NCBI GenBank assembly: GCA_034716415.1 | Contig: JAYEJB010000017.1 | Location: 1-18,074, forward strand | Direction: 5' to 3' | DNA length: 18,074 nucleotides | Source: JAYEJB01 sp034716415 | GTDB taxonomy: Bacteria; Patescibacteriota; Patescibacteriia; SG8-24 | Part shown: one piece after another, positions 5,411 to 12,262 of the stretch | Position numbering within the stretch: position 1 is the stretch's first letter | Layout of the letters: the number at the start of each line of letters is the position of its first letter | The notes under the pieces: generated by a model | What the model was told of the DNA's origin: nothing | Database searches by the model: none | What the model saw: only the letters and a program-made list of their open reading frames with translations | Program-made: the position numbers and the translations under genes

Positions 5411-6457
5411 TCACTCGCTGTTGTCGGGCGTGTCGGCCATCAGGAAGCTGAACACCGCGCTCGCACGGCCAGCTACTTTTTGTCGGATAGCATCTCTCGT
5501 GAGCTCTGCCTTCTTCCCGAACATCAGCCACAGGAGCGGAATCATGGGCAGTGCGATGACTCCGACCAAGAACGTGGAGAGCATGAGCACGAGGCCGAAA
5601 GCGACACCGTGAATCACACAATGGCCGAGACCGAACCCGATGGAAATCACCGCAAGGAAAATCGCGCTTGCGATGAACCCGCTCCTGACCACTGCCGAAT
5701 CAAGATAATATCTGTCGCTCAGAGGAGCCTTGTTGACCGTTTTGGCGATGAAGATACCCGCAATTATCGACATAGTCAGACTTACGGCACCGTAACCGAG
5801 CATCAATCCATCGATGGTGCAGTTATCGTTGATGGCATAGTTGCCCGCGACGAGACATCCGATGACCGCAGATATACACGCACCACATCGTACAGCCGGG
5901 ATACAATCCTGCTGGTTAGTGATGGTCGGCAGATACTTACGATAGGACCGCAACGTCGCAACGGCGAACCCCGCCAGCACAAGTAGCAACAGTACGTCGA
6001 TAAGCCGAGAGAGCGCGAACACGACGACTGGTTCGTTGTTCGGCCCATCATAGGCGAACACGTTGTCCGGCGGCTTCCCTCCAGAGAAAACGATGACCGC
6101 CATCCAGATCGCTATGCCGAGCATCGGCAGTGCGGCCCAGCGCGTCACCGACTGCACGGTCCTGTTTCCGATGGCCGCATCGAACATGGCCCAAACGCGC
6201 CGGAAGACTCCAGGACCTTTAGGCTCCTGCTTCTCCTTCACGTAAGTGGTCCGATGCGCGCCACCCGAATTGAGCGGCATACCTGCGGCATCGCCCGGGT
6301 CACAGTGCTCGTATTCGACTTCGACGGCCTTGCGCTGTTGCTGACGCTCCCAGGCCGCGCCGATCTTGAGCATCAACTGTACGGCTCCGAAAAGAGCCAA
6401 AGCTGTCGCCATCAGTCCAATGATCGCGTATCCGATCATTCCTGCGGTCATTTCCAT
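5411..6457 (-). CDS. Seven-helix membrane protein, probable paralogue of its neighbour
   Basis: This 348-residue protein has hydrophobic segments at about 7-31, 107-126, 144-168, 191-210, 217-239, 259-278 and 281-314, with a long polar region between the first two (residues 32-105) and a short polar tail. The layout copies the protein at 4174-5139, including RW before helix 2 and a long last hydrophobic stretch. Several cysteines lie in or near helices (185, 191, 194, 201, 213, 280). No family is recognised. GGGAGG lies 9 nt upstream of the ATG at 6457; a second ATG two codons on is possible. The promoter overlaps the 3' end of the MBL gene and a terminator follows, so it is a single-gene unit. 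Confidence 0.8.
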   Translation of the reverse strand: MEMTAGMIGYAIIGLMATALALFGAVQLMLKIGAAWERQQQRKAVEVEYEHCDPGDAAGMPLNSGGAHRTTYVKEKQEPKGPGVFRRVWAMFDAAIGNRTVQSVTRWAALPMLGIAIWMAVIVFSGGKPPDNVFAYDGPNNEPVVVFALSRLIDVLLLLVLAGFAVATLRSYRKYLPTITNQQDCIPAVRCGACISAVIGCLVAGNYAINDNCTIDGLMLGYGAVSLTMSIIAGIFIAKTVNKAPLSDRYYLDSAVVRSGFIASAIFLAVISIGFGLGHCVIHGVAFGLVLMLSTFLVGVIALPMIPLLWLMFGKKAELTRDAIRQKVAGRASAVFSFLMADTPDNSE

Positions 6458-6514
6458 TTCTATATCCTCCCTGAACGACGTTTACCGTTCGATTTAAGGA
6501 ACTTCCGATGCTCA

Positions 6515-6543
6515 ACGTTAGTACATTTTAAGCGCTCTGTCAA
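6515..6543 (-). promoter_or_regulatory. Putative promoter inside the 3' end of the MBL gene
   Basis: TTGACA (6538-6543) and TAACGT (6515-6520) on the minus strand are 17 nt apart; AACGTT at 18 nt is an alternative. The boxes overlap the last codons and stop of the MBL gene and give a leader of about 50 nt for the membrane protein gene. Confidence 0.5.
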
Positions 6544-7423
6544 TATCGGTGCGATGGACGACGGAGCCACTTGCCTCGAGTCGAAGGATGGTGCTGAATG
6601 ACGGCTGACCATGACGGTTCTCTCCGACCTGGATGACGGAGAGCTCGGGACTGACCGCGAGCAGAAACTCCGGCGTTGAAGAATAACGACTGCCATGGTG
6701 CGGAACCTTGAGGACGCAAGCGGAGATGTCGGCGCCGGAATCGAGAATAGCCTGCTCGGCGGTCGCGGTGATGTCGCCGGTGAAGAGGACTGAAGATATG
6801 TTTGCTTTATCCCCAGATGGCGACGAAAGACAGACAGCCTGTTTCGTGCGCGAAGCAGACTGCCTGTTTTCGCCGCCATCTGGGGATAAAGCCACCAACC
6901 TCCCCACCACCGACAGGTCATTCACTTCATCCCTTCCCTGCTTGACCAATTCGCTCGACATTCGGTCCGGCCAGACGATGTCCATCCGCATCCCGGGGCA
7001 CAACTCGATACTGTCCCCCGCACTGACCGTCAGCACTTCGATTCCCTTCGATTCCGCGAACCGGATGAAATCCCTCCCCCGCCATTCTTCGGCCGCGTAT
7101 TCCGAAATGAGTACGCGACCCACATCATACCTGTCGAGCACCGCAAACAATCCGAACACATGATCTTCATGCGGATGAGATAGCAACAGATATTCTATGC
7201 GCCGATCGAAGAACGGCATCGCGTGACCGAGACGGTTCAGCACGATCCTGTCCGGACCGCCGTCAATGAGCATCTGCGCGCGTCCGCAACTAACGAGTGA
7301 CGAATCACCCTGACCGATATCGAAAAACTCAACCGAATCATCGACTCCCAAGCCGTAACCGAAGCGCAAGGAAAACAGCAGGAATGCGGCCGAAATCATT
7401 GAGATGATGAGTATCCTTCTCAT
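6518..7423 (-). CDS. ComEC-type metallo-beta-lactamase-fold hydrolase, separate from ComEC
   Basis: This 301-residue protein matches the C-terminal MBL domain of ComEC/Rec2, thought to degrade or process the non-transported DNA strand during uptake. It has an N-terminal hydrophobic segment (about 4-22) that would place it outside the membrane. Motifs in order are FFDIGQGDS (33-41), IDGG with Asp54, SHPHEDH with His83/His85/Asp87/His88, FTGDI with Asp217, KVPHHGS with His242/His243, and a ComEC-like end, VGENRHGQPS. All metal-ligand motifs expected for the fold are intact. Residues 178-207 are encoded by an 89-nt palindromic repeat inserted in frame. The start overlaps the comEC stop by 4 nt (ATGA), implying translational coupling. 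The stop is TAA. Confidence 0.9.
   Translation of the reverse strand: MRRILIISMISAAFLLFSLRFGYGLGVDDSVEFFDIGQGDSSLVSCGRAQMLIDGGPDRIVLNRLGHAMPFFDRRIEYLLLSHPHEDHVFGLFAVLDRYDVGRVLISEYAAEEWRGRDFIRFAESKGIEVLTVSAGDSIELCPGMRMDIVWPDRMSSELVKQGRDEVNDLSVVGRLVALSPDGGENRQSASRTKQAVCLSSPSGDKANISSVLFTGDITATAEQAILDSGADISACVLKVPHHGSRYSSTPEFLLAVSPELSVIQVGENRHGQPSFSTILRLEASGSVVHRTDIDRALKMY
6804..6892. repeat. 89-nt palindromic element inserted in frame in the MBL gene
   Basis: The outer arms 6804-6822 and 6874-6892 are perfectly complementary over 19 bp. The inner arms continue almost to a 4-nt loop at 6847-6850 with only a few mismatches and one bulge. The centre shares CAGACTGCCTGTTTT with positions 24-38. The element keeps the reading frame open and adds about 30 residues, starting ALSPDGGENRQ and ending PSGDKA, between two conserved parts of the fold. 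Confidence 0.85.
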
Positions 7424-9018
7424 AAAGGCTGCTCCGGCGGGAGGCGGGAAGCTGGAGGCGGGAGGACTCTTCTTTGTACGCTTCCTGCTTTCTGCTTCCT
7501 GCTTCCCGCTCGACTCAACGCATACGCCAGCAAAAAGAGCCAGCCGAACAACAACACCGTCGTCACCGGTCCGGCGTATCCTTCAAGCGCGTACGGGACA
7601 TATTCGGCGAGCGTGAGCGCGGTCCATTCGATGACCCGCATGATAGAGGTCGCGATGAGCGCAGGGACCGCGGCGACCGACCAGGACACGGTGCCGACCG
7701 CCATTGCCACGACACCGAACAACATCACCCAGGGAATCAAGGGCAGAATAAGCATGTTAGCGACGAGTCCGACGTAAGGCAGACGACCGAATGAGTACAG
7801 GACGATCGGCGCGGTCGCGAGCGTCGCGGACGCGGTCTCGGTCATGGTCTTAGTAAGACTGTTCCTCAAACTCATGGGGATAGTGCGATAGAACGCCGGC
7901 GCGAGCGCGTACAGCCCCCAAACCGCGGCGAACGAGAGCTGGAAGCCGACATCATGCCGCAAGACGAGTGGATTCACGGCGAGCATCAACGCCGCGGCGA
8001 CGGACAGGGCGCGCACGCTGTCGTATCTGCGGCCGAACAGCGTCGCCAACACCGCCACTGTGCCCATCAGTGCCGCGCGGATGACCGACGCGTCCCCGCC
8101 GACGATGCAGGCGAAGACGATCACCGCCAGCACCATCAGACCGGACGACCTGCGCCGCCTGACGTACGCGAGCGCGAACACCAACACGCCGACCTCGATG
8201 AGCTGGGTGACGTTGTATCCCGAGACCGCCAGGATGTGCGACGTGCCGGTGTCGCGGAACGCGTCGGTCATCTCGGTCGGCAGACCGTCCTTCATCCCGA
8301 CCAACAGACCCAACAGGAATGACGACTCGGGTTCCGGAAACATCCGCCAGGCCGCGTCGCGGACCGCGCCCTTCACGGAATACAGCACGGCACGCACCGG
8401 ATGACCGCGACCGCGCGCGACTATCTCCGAATCCGAATAGACGTTACAGGTCCAGCGCACGTCATCTAAGAGCAAACGATCGTTCCAGCCCTCACTATCC
8501 TCCACTACACGCGGCTTACACCCCCAGCGAATGACATCACCGTAACGATATTCGTACGGCGTCCGGACGTACAACCGCGCCTTGCCGAGCGTCCCAAGCC
8601 TGGCTTCGCGGAAGCCAGGCTTGTCGTTGAGCAGTTTCACATCATCCACGGTCAGCACGGTATTGCTCACCCGCACGAGTGGAAACGATACGACCCGTCC
8701 TTCGAAGCTCCCCCCTTCTATCACGATAGGCGGCAATGCGTACGCCGATGCGCGATACGCCGCGTCATGTCTCCATACTCCCAAGAACAGACACAGCACG
8801 ATTGCGCACCAGACGAACACGGTCCGACCGGGTCTGACGATACAGACGAACACGCACACGCCGACCGCGACCGCCGCGATATAAGAAAAGAAGGGCAGGC
8901 GCCCTTCTGACGACGCGGCGATCGCGACTCCGGCCACAAAAGACAAACTGAATACCAGGAACGCCCGCGAAGGCGAACGCGAAACGGCATCCAATGTCTC
9001 CCTGAACCGCAACCGCAT
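7420..9018 (-). CDS. comEC: ComEC/Rec2 DNA-uptake channel protein without the MBL domain
   Basis: ComEC forms the inner-membrane channel for single-stranded DNA in natural transformation. The 532-residue protein has two to three N-terminal helices (about 18-80), a soluble DUF4131/OB-like region (about 95-205) and the Competence domain (about 230-500) with many helices. Diagnostic stretches are DTGTSHILAVSGYNV (256-270), GGDASVIRAALMG (307-319), DVGFQLSFAAVWGLY (356-370) and FGRLPYVGLVANMLILP. The MBL domain usually fused at the C-terminus is the next gene, overlapping by 4 nt. Residues 505-532 (GSRKQKAG... to PPEQPL) are a low-complexity tail encoded by a dispersed repeat. The ATG at 9018 has only a weak AAGAGA site and a terminator lies just upstream. 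ComEA and pilus genes are not in this window. Confidence 0.93.
   Translation of the reverse strand: MRLRFRETLDAVSRSPSRAFLVFSLSFVAGVAIAASSEGRLPFFSYIAAVAVGVCVFVCIVRPGRTVFVWCAIVLCLFLGVWRHDAAYRASAYALPPIVIEGGSFEGRVVSFPLVRVSNTVLTVDDVKLLNDKPGFREARLGTLGKARLYVRTPYEYRYGDVIRWGCKPRVVEDSEGWNDRLLLDDVRWTCNVYSDSEIVARGRGHPVRAVLYSVKGAVRDAAWRMFPEPESSFLLGLLVGMKDGLPTEMTDAFRDTGTSHILAVSGYNVTQLIEVGVLVFALAYVRRRRSSGLMVLAVIVFACIVGGDASVIRAALMGTVAVLATLFGRRYDSVRALSVAAALMLAVNPLVLRHDVGFQLSFAAVWGLYALAPAFYRTIPMSLRNSLTKTMTETASATLATAPIVLYSFGRLPYVGLVANMLILPLIPWVMLFGVVAMAVGTVSWSVAAVPALIATSIMRVIEWTALTLAEYVPYALEGYAGPVTTVLLFGWLFLLAYALSRAGSRKQKAGSVQRRVLPPPASRLPPEQPL
7437..7511. repeat. Purine/pyrimidine repeat encoding the ComEC tail
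   Basis: GGCGGGAAGCTGGAGGCGGG-type units on the left are an imperfect inverted copy of CTTCCTGCTTTCTGCTTCC-type units on the right. Positions 7444-7465 match, in reverse complement, 20 of 22 bases at 13611-13632 inside leuS. The repeat occupies the last codons of comEC, ending 14 nt before the MBL start codon. Confidence 0.75.
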
Positions 9019-9042
9019 AGCGACATTCTCTTACCGCAAAAG

Positions 9043-9064
9043 AAAAAACGACGCAAGCGCGCCG
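9043..9064 (-). terminator. Intrinsic terminator after the 103-residue gene
   Basis: A CGGCGC/GCGTCG stem with one G-T pair and a 4-nt loop (9049-9064) is followed on the minus strand by TTTTTTCTTTT. It begins 6 nt after the stop at 9070 and separates this gene from comEC. Confidence 0.8.
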
Positions 9065-9069
9065 CATAT

Positions 9070-9381
9070 TCACTTGACCTCGTCATCTATCGAAAAGAGG
9101 ACTCCCGCCGTCTTTATCCTGCAGAACGTCCGGTGCAGGATACCGTCGAACCGACAGCGGAAGATGCGCGTCTCAACGCCATGCTTGCGCAGCATATACT
9201 TGCACATGGCCCGGGCCTGACCCGGAGTGGGTGCGACCCAAAGCCCGCCACCCTTGCGTGGATGATCGGAAAGCGGTTCCATCGGCCGGTTCCACTCATC
9301 GAACCGGTACTGCATGCGTGGAGCACCGAGCAGGCCGAGCGCCGTGAGATCCTCACGCAAAACCTTGTATCCTTGTTCCAT
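9070..9381 (-). CDS. Small basic orphan protein (103 aa)
   Basis: I do not recognise a named domain. The protein starts MEQGYKVLREDLTALGLLG, is rich in Arg, Lys and His, and has three Cys in its second half (MCKYM, RCRFDG, FCRIKT). RKGGGLWVAPTPGQARAMCKYMLRKHGV looks like a compact alpha/beta unit, and the last 30 residues (TRIFRCRFDGILHRTFCRIK) suggest beta strands. It has no signal peptide or membrane segment. AGGAGAG lies 5 nt before the ATG. The gene has a TTGACA box upstream and its own terminator, so it is a single-gene unit. My impression is that similar small proteins occur in other CPR genomes, but I cannot check this. Its function is unknown. Confidence 0.7.
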   Translation of the reverse strand: MEQGYKVLREDLTALGLLGAPRMQYRFDEWNRPMEPLSDHPRKGGGLWVAPTPGQARAMCKYMLRKHGVETRIFRCRFDGILHRTFCRIKTAGVLFSIDDEVK

Positions 9382-9398
9382 CGAACTCTCCTAACGGG

Positions 9399-9427
9399 AA
9401 AATGCCTCACGGATCCGGTGTTGTCAA
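9399..9427 (-). promoter_or_regulatory. Possible promoter of the 103-residue gene
   Basis: TTGACA (9422-9427) on the minus strand is perfect, but at 17 nt the -10 candidate is only CATTTT (9399-9404). The resulting start would lie very close to the ribosome site, so this call is weak. Confidence 0.25.
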
Positions 9428-9475
9428 TCCGTAAACCGAAAACCGCGCTCATAGAGACGTCCTTTTGGTACGCAA

Positions 9476-9499
9476 GAAAAAACAGCGCAACCGCGCTGT
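9476..9499 (-). terminator. Intrinsic terminator of the interrupted membrane protein gene
   Basis: A perfect 7-bp ACAGCGC/GCGCTGT stem (9482-9499) is followed on the minus strand by TTTTTT, 9 nt beyond the TAG stop at 9509-9511. Confidence 0.9.
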
Positions 9500-9508
9500 C
9501 GAAACGGA

Positions 9509-10117
9509 CTACTGCCGTATCCGGGATAGGATGAGCCTGCTCAACTCACTGATCTCACCAATCCTCTCTTTGTTCACCATGTAGAGAAGTGCTGACATGG
9601 ACAGATATAGCCCGAACGGTTCGGCGTCAACCCTCATCGAGTAGAGGTACGGCATGACCTGATGCCTGAAGTCATGCGTCTCCGCCTGGACGAACTCCAG
9701 GTATTTCAATTGCTGCATTACAGGGTCGGCGATGAGCGGCCATAGCCCGCCGACGACGCCGACGAATATCCAGAGGATGCACGTGACCATAACACCGGCC
9801 GAAAAGTCCAATAACCTGAACGTCAGCAGTGTTGCCAGCATGACCAGCATACTGACACCGAAGATGATTCCGATCTACTTCCGGTATCTGCCTTCGAGCA
9901 GCTCTGGTGAAGGTCTGTAGGACCGACTCTCCTGCCGGCTGACGCAGAGCCGGCCGGCGACGTCCCCGGGGCCGGGTACGATCTCGACGACGAGCAGCGG
10001 ATCGTCGGCCACCAGCCAGCCCCGATAGGCCATCGCCATTTTCCAGAAGCACCCCTTAAGACCGTGCCGTGGCCGAGCTCTGGGATCCCTCATCCACCAC
10101 GCTTTCCTGGATGCCAT
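9509..10117 (-). pseudogene. Membrane protein gene interrupted by an in-frame TAG
   Basis: Two open stretches lie in the same frame, separated by one TAG at 9875-9877. Joined, they give 202 codons: a polar N-terminal half (MASRKAWWMRDPRARPRHG to LEGRYRK), the TAG, then IGIIFGVSMLVMLATLLTF, a second hydrophobic stretch (MVTCILWIFVGVVGGLWPLI) and a polar helical tail ending LSRLILSRIRQ. The first membrane helix begins right after the TAG, and no ribosome site lies before the internal ATG at 9850, so one original gene is the simplest reading. The start at 10117 was chosen over the ATG at 10123 because AAAGGAG is 6 nt upstream of it. Promoter, ribosome site and terminator all remain, suggesting recent decay, readthrough or a sequence error. 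No family is recognised. Confidence 0.65.
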
Positions 10118-10152
10118 CGGCATCTCCTTTCGTATTCAATGTCCGATGATTG

Positions 10153-10181
10153 AACCTATCGAAACCAGTGGTATCTGTCAA
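10153..10181 (-). promoter_or_regulatory. Putative promoter (TTGACA-N17-TAGGTT)
   Basis: TTGACA (10176-10181) and TAGGTT (10153-10158) on the minus strand are 17 nt apart, giving a leader of about 30 nt before the start at 10117. Confidence 0.5.
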
Positions 10182-10240
10182 TCCCTCAATATTTTCTTTA
10201 ACCCCCGAACTCCTGTACTTCTAGACCCTTTCTTCTCAAC

Positions 10241-10263
10241 AAAAAACCGCGCCGAGGCGCGGT
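10241..10263 (-). terminator. Intrinsic terminator of the 10284-11903 unit
   Basis: A perfect 8-bp ACCGCGCC/GGCGCGGT stem (10246-10263) is followed on the minus strand by TTTTTTG, 20 nt beyond the TAG stop at 10284. Confidence 0.9.
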
Positions 10264-10283
10264 CCTGCCTGTCAGACCATCCC

Positions 10284-11285
10284 CTAATCCGGATTACTTA
10301 GATACGCCCTGATCCTGTCCATGATGGCATCTGGCGCATACACCTGATTGATCGTATTGACGGCCTCGCCATAATTTTCAATCCTCTCCTCTTCTTCCGC
10401 AGATGGAGGAGAATTCACGATGAATCCTCTTTTCTCATTTTCGGCCTGAATCTGGTCATCGAACTTTTCCCTGACGATACGTCTGATACGGAACAATATC
10501 TTGGATATCTGCCACTCTTCCAATCCCGCGACGACATCGGGTGACAATAATGACCTGACATCATCCGCCGAAATCGGACTGGCGATATCTTTCAGGGCAT
10601 CGAGTCGTCCGACAATCTCCTTGACCTGCTCCAGCCTTTCATCCTTGTCAGCCTGAACGGCTTTCTCCTTGACCTCCCATTCTTCCTCATCGTCATCCGG
10701 AGACGTGATTTCTGTATCCCGTGGCTCACCTTCTTCGTCAAGAGGTACGACATCCGCCGGGGTGAGTTCGGTAAAGTCATCGCCGCTGATGCGACCAGTA
10801 TCCACAACCTCGGTCTCATCGACACTGTCCGTCCCGGCAGGCGTCAACAGCCGCGTCGGTTCATTGCCGAGAGACAATCTCATCATGTCCGCGATTTCCC
10901 CGATACTCTGCTCATAAGTCGTCATTATGGCGATCGAACCTTTCTCCAGGAAGTCACGCCGTTCGGGATCTTCCGAATCAGGCCACCTCTCCCGTGCCTG
11001 CTCGAATATTTCCATCATCTTCCGATTCTTGATGTTCTGAAAATATGTGTCGAGATGATCAAGAAGACTTTTCCGGACATTTTCGTCCAAACGATCTATC
11101 TTATCACCGACAAAAATTGCCTTTGCCCGTTCGATGATGTCCTCCGGATCACTTTTGACCAAATCCCGGATTTCCTTACTCAGCTCTTCATAGATCCGCT
11201 CTGATTCATCCGGTCCAGCCTCCTTTTTGGCGACCTCGTCCATCTTCCTCATCATATCCGAGTCGATGCGTGTTATCTCATCCAT
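10284..11285 (-). CDS. Acidic helical cytosolic protein of unknown function
   Basis: The 333-residue protein is highly charged and acidic, with no signal peptide or membrane segment. Residues 1-140 are predicted mostly helical (MDEITRIDSDMMRKMDEVAK, EELSKEIRDLV, RKMMEIFEQARERW). Residues 145-210 are a disordered acidic linker rich in Asp, Glu, Thr and Pro (SPDDDEEEWE). Residues 215-333 return to helices (DERLEQVKEIVGRLDALKDI, ISKILFRIRRIVREKFDDQI). No family or catalytic motif is recognised; an adaptor or scaffold role is possible but only a guess. It starts 12 nt after the stop of the gene at 11298 and has no ribosome site of its own close by, so the two are probably co-transcribed and coupled. 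The stop is TAG. Confidence 0.75.
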   Translation of the reverse strand: MDEITRIDSDMMRKMDEVAKKEAGPDESERIYEELSKEIRDLVKSDPEDIIERAKAIFVGDKIDRLDENVRKSLLDHLDTYFQNIKNRKMMEIFEQARERWPDSEDPERRDFLEKGSIAIMTTYEQSIGEIADMMRLSLGNEPTRLLTPAGTDSVDETEVVDTGRISGDDFTELTPADVVPLDEEGEPRDTEITSPDDDEEEWEVKEKAVQADKDERLEQVKEIVGRLDALKDIASPISADDVRSLLSPDVVAGLEEWQISKILFRIRRIVREKFDDQIQAENEKRGFIVNSPPSAEEEERIENYGEAVNTINQVYAPDAIMDRIRAYLSNPD

Positions 11286-11297
11286 ATTATTTATACG

Positions 11298-11903
11298 TTA
11301 GACTTCTCCCCAAACCTCTTCGGAATCGTTCCACCACTCCCGCAGATTATGCTCCTCCGCGCCCGGCTCCCAGCGGATGATCCGCACATGGCGCTTGCTG
11401 ACGACGGGCGTCATGAGCATGATCTCCGGCGAAAAGAACGTCCGGGGCATGCGCGCCGACGACGCACCCTTCCTGACCCAGTGCGTACCGTCATCCGTCT
11501 CCACCTTGCCGTAATGCCGGTAGAACTTCGAAAGCGGAATGACGCTCTCCCAGTACCGCCGGAACGCGCCGTGATACTGTTCGACGCCGCGACCGCGCGC
11601 GCCGATGAACGGGATAAGCGCGGTGATGAAATCCATGTCACCGACGAAACCGCGGGTCGGATCGACTTTCATCTCCAGGATCGCCCGCTCGCGTTTGAAC
11701 GACAGTCGCGGTGTCTCGGGTGTCGGCACGGCGTAGATGGCCCGCAGACGGCTGATGCCTTCCTTGACGATGTGCTGGGGCCGAAACCTGTCCAAAAGTT
11801 CCATCTCTTGGCGCGTGTCCGGGTGACGCATGTCCGCTGAGGGCACGGTCAGACCCTCACGCGCCAAGCGCACCATCTCATCCATCGAAAACTCCCGGTA
11901 CAC
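11298..11903 (-). CDS. Orphan soluble protein, 5' end uncertain
   Basis: At least 201 residues are encoded from GTG at 11903; I do not recognise a family. The protein is rich in Arg, Trp and His, has no membrane segment, and ends EHNLREWWNDSEEVWGEV. The frame remains open for 38 more codons, to a TGA at 12018-12020. That extension reads like protein, with HAFDGWTLDWNAVFGLGFDS followed by APEDWVTVYREF, yet it contains no ATG, GTG or TTG start. Either the gene starts at GTG 11903, or its true 5' end was lost or shifted, or it uses an unusual start such as ATC. No promoter is visible, and the repeat region 3' of leuS begins just upstream. It is the first gene of a likely two-gene unit with 10284-11285. 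Confidence 0.6.
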   Translation of the reverse strand: MYREFSMDEMVRLAREGLTVPSADMRHPDTRQEMELLDRFRPQHIVKEGISRLRAIYAVPTPETPRLSFKRERAILEMKVDPTRGFVGDMDFITALIPFIGARGRGVEQYHGAFRRYWESVIPLSKFYRHYGKVETDDGTHWVRKGASSARMPRTFFSPEIMLMTPVVSKRHVRIIRWEPGAEEHNLREWWNDSEEVWGEV

Positions 11904-12054
11904 CGTAACCCAATCCTCGGGCGCGGAATCGAATCCGAGCCCGAAGACGGCGTTCCAGTCGAGCGTCCAGCCGTCAAAGGCGTGTAAGAAATTGTCGCTT
12001 CTCTCTCCGATATGGTTTCAAATTTAGTATGTCTTGGGCTTCGATGTAGATGGA

Positions 12055-12249
12055 GATAGCGGGGATAGCGTGGCGTTCGCTTTGCGAACTAGCGGGGACC
12101 TGCCTACCGGCAGGCAGGTAGCGGGAAAAAATTCCAATCTTCGCTTTGTTCTCTTTCTCCGCTCCCTCCGCTCAGTCTACCCCTTCTTTCCCCGCTTGTG
12201 AGCAAAGCGAACGATCCCCGCTAATCCGGCAGATGCCGGGTGGTCCCCC
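12055..12249. repeat. Composite palindromic repeat region 3' of leuS
   Basis: This gene-free stretch combines AGCGGGGATAGCG units (12055-12070), a GTTCGC/GCGAAC hairpin near 12073-12087, the near-palindrome ACCTGCCTACCGGCAGGCAG near 12100 (a variant of the perfect palindrome at 15345-15364), pyrimidine-rich units, and blocks at 12207-12222 and 12226-12244 shared with the ndk 3' region. It ends 14 nt before the leuS stop codon. No separate intrinsic terminator for leuS is seen, so these hairpins may serve as its 3' end. Positions 11904-12017 hold the possible N-terminal extension of the neighbouring gene. Confidence 0.7.
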
Positions 12250-12262
12250 CTTCTCCCGCTAT

